Of a stretch of 6,591 nucleotides of DNA, positions 6,563 through 6,591 are shown in pieces (positions within the stretch are counted from its first letter, which is position 1; every line of letters begins with the position of its first letter). The DNA lies in contig JAAVBR010000042.1 of NCBI GenBank assembly GCA_014802705.1, positions 1 to 6,591 of the forward strand, given 5' to 3'. The stretch is from a bacterium (lineage in GTDB: Bacteria > Pseudomonadota > Alphaproteobacteria > Rs-D84). The translations under genes and the position numbers were made by a program. Below the pieces are notes generated by a model that worked only from the letters and a program-made list of their open reading frames with translations, ran no database searches and was not told the DNA's origin.

Positions 6563-6590
6563 TTGGCGGCAGGTTTTGTTTTGTTATAAT
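6563..6590 (+). promoter_or_regulatory. Possible promoter after rplT for a gene beyond the window
   Basis: A perfect TATAAT (6585-6590) stands 16 bases after TTGGCG (6563-6568, four of six matches). It lies in the 32 bases after the rplT stop, where no convincing terminator hairpin is seen. It could drive the next gene separately from rpmI-rplT. The window ends one base later, so its target is unknown. Confidence 0.35.
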
Positions 6591-6591
6591 A

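Noticed and set aside
6560..6583. Intrinsic terminator after rplT
   Set aside because: The T-rich stretch is interrupted by G, and the best hairpin before it (GCC/GGC) has only three base pairs.

Overview
This window is a compact stretch of bacterial housekeeping DNA, probably from an alphaproteobacterium. The evidence is the Cys-rich form of PBP2 (CPG, HCW, GHG, HSCD), the closeness of the shape operon to rpmI-rplT, the lack of infC just before rpmI, and a moderately GC-rich composition. The genus cannot be told from the sequence alone. No phage, insertion sequence, CRISPR array, tRNA or rRNA was seen.

Positions 1-5820 are one leftward (minus-strand) gene block, read in the order mreC, mreD, mrdA (PBP2), rodA, topA. 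The junctions are extremely tight: a 4-base overlap, an 8-base overlap, a 1-base gap and a 3-base gap. This is almost certainly one transcript with coupled translation. MreC and MreD are the scaffold of the cell-elongation machine. PBP2 is its transpeptidase and RodA its glycan polymerase. The last gene is DNA topoisomerase I, which runs off the left edge after 543 codons with its C-terminal part outside the window. mreB, which usually stands before mreC, is not here.

Positions 5821-5970 are a 150-base divergent control region. It holds a reasonable leftward promoter placed so close to mreC that the transcript would have almost no leader. It also holds two short direct-repeat pairs around that promoter, a weaker rightward promoter, and a clear stem-loop in the presumed rpmI leader.

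Positions 5971-6559 are rpmI (L35) and rplT (L20), rightward, each with a good ribosome binding site. The last 32 bases contain a possible promoter for the next gene.

I see no new multi-gene system. The points most worth checking are topA locked into the rod-shape operon, the missing mreB, the near-leaderless mreC start and the rpmI leader hairpin.
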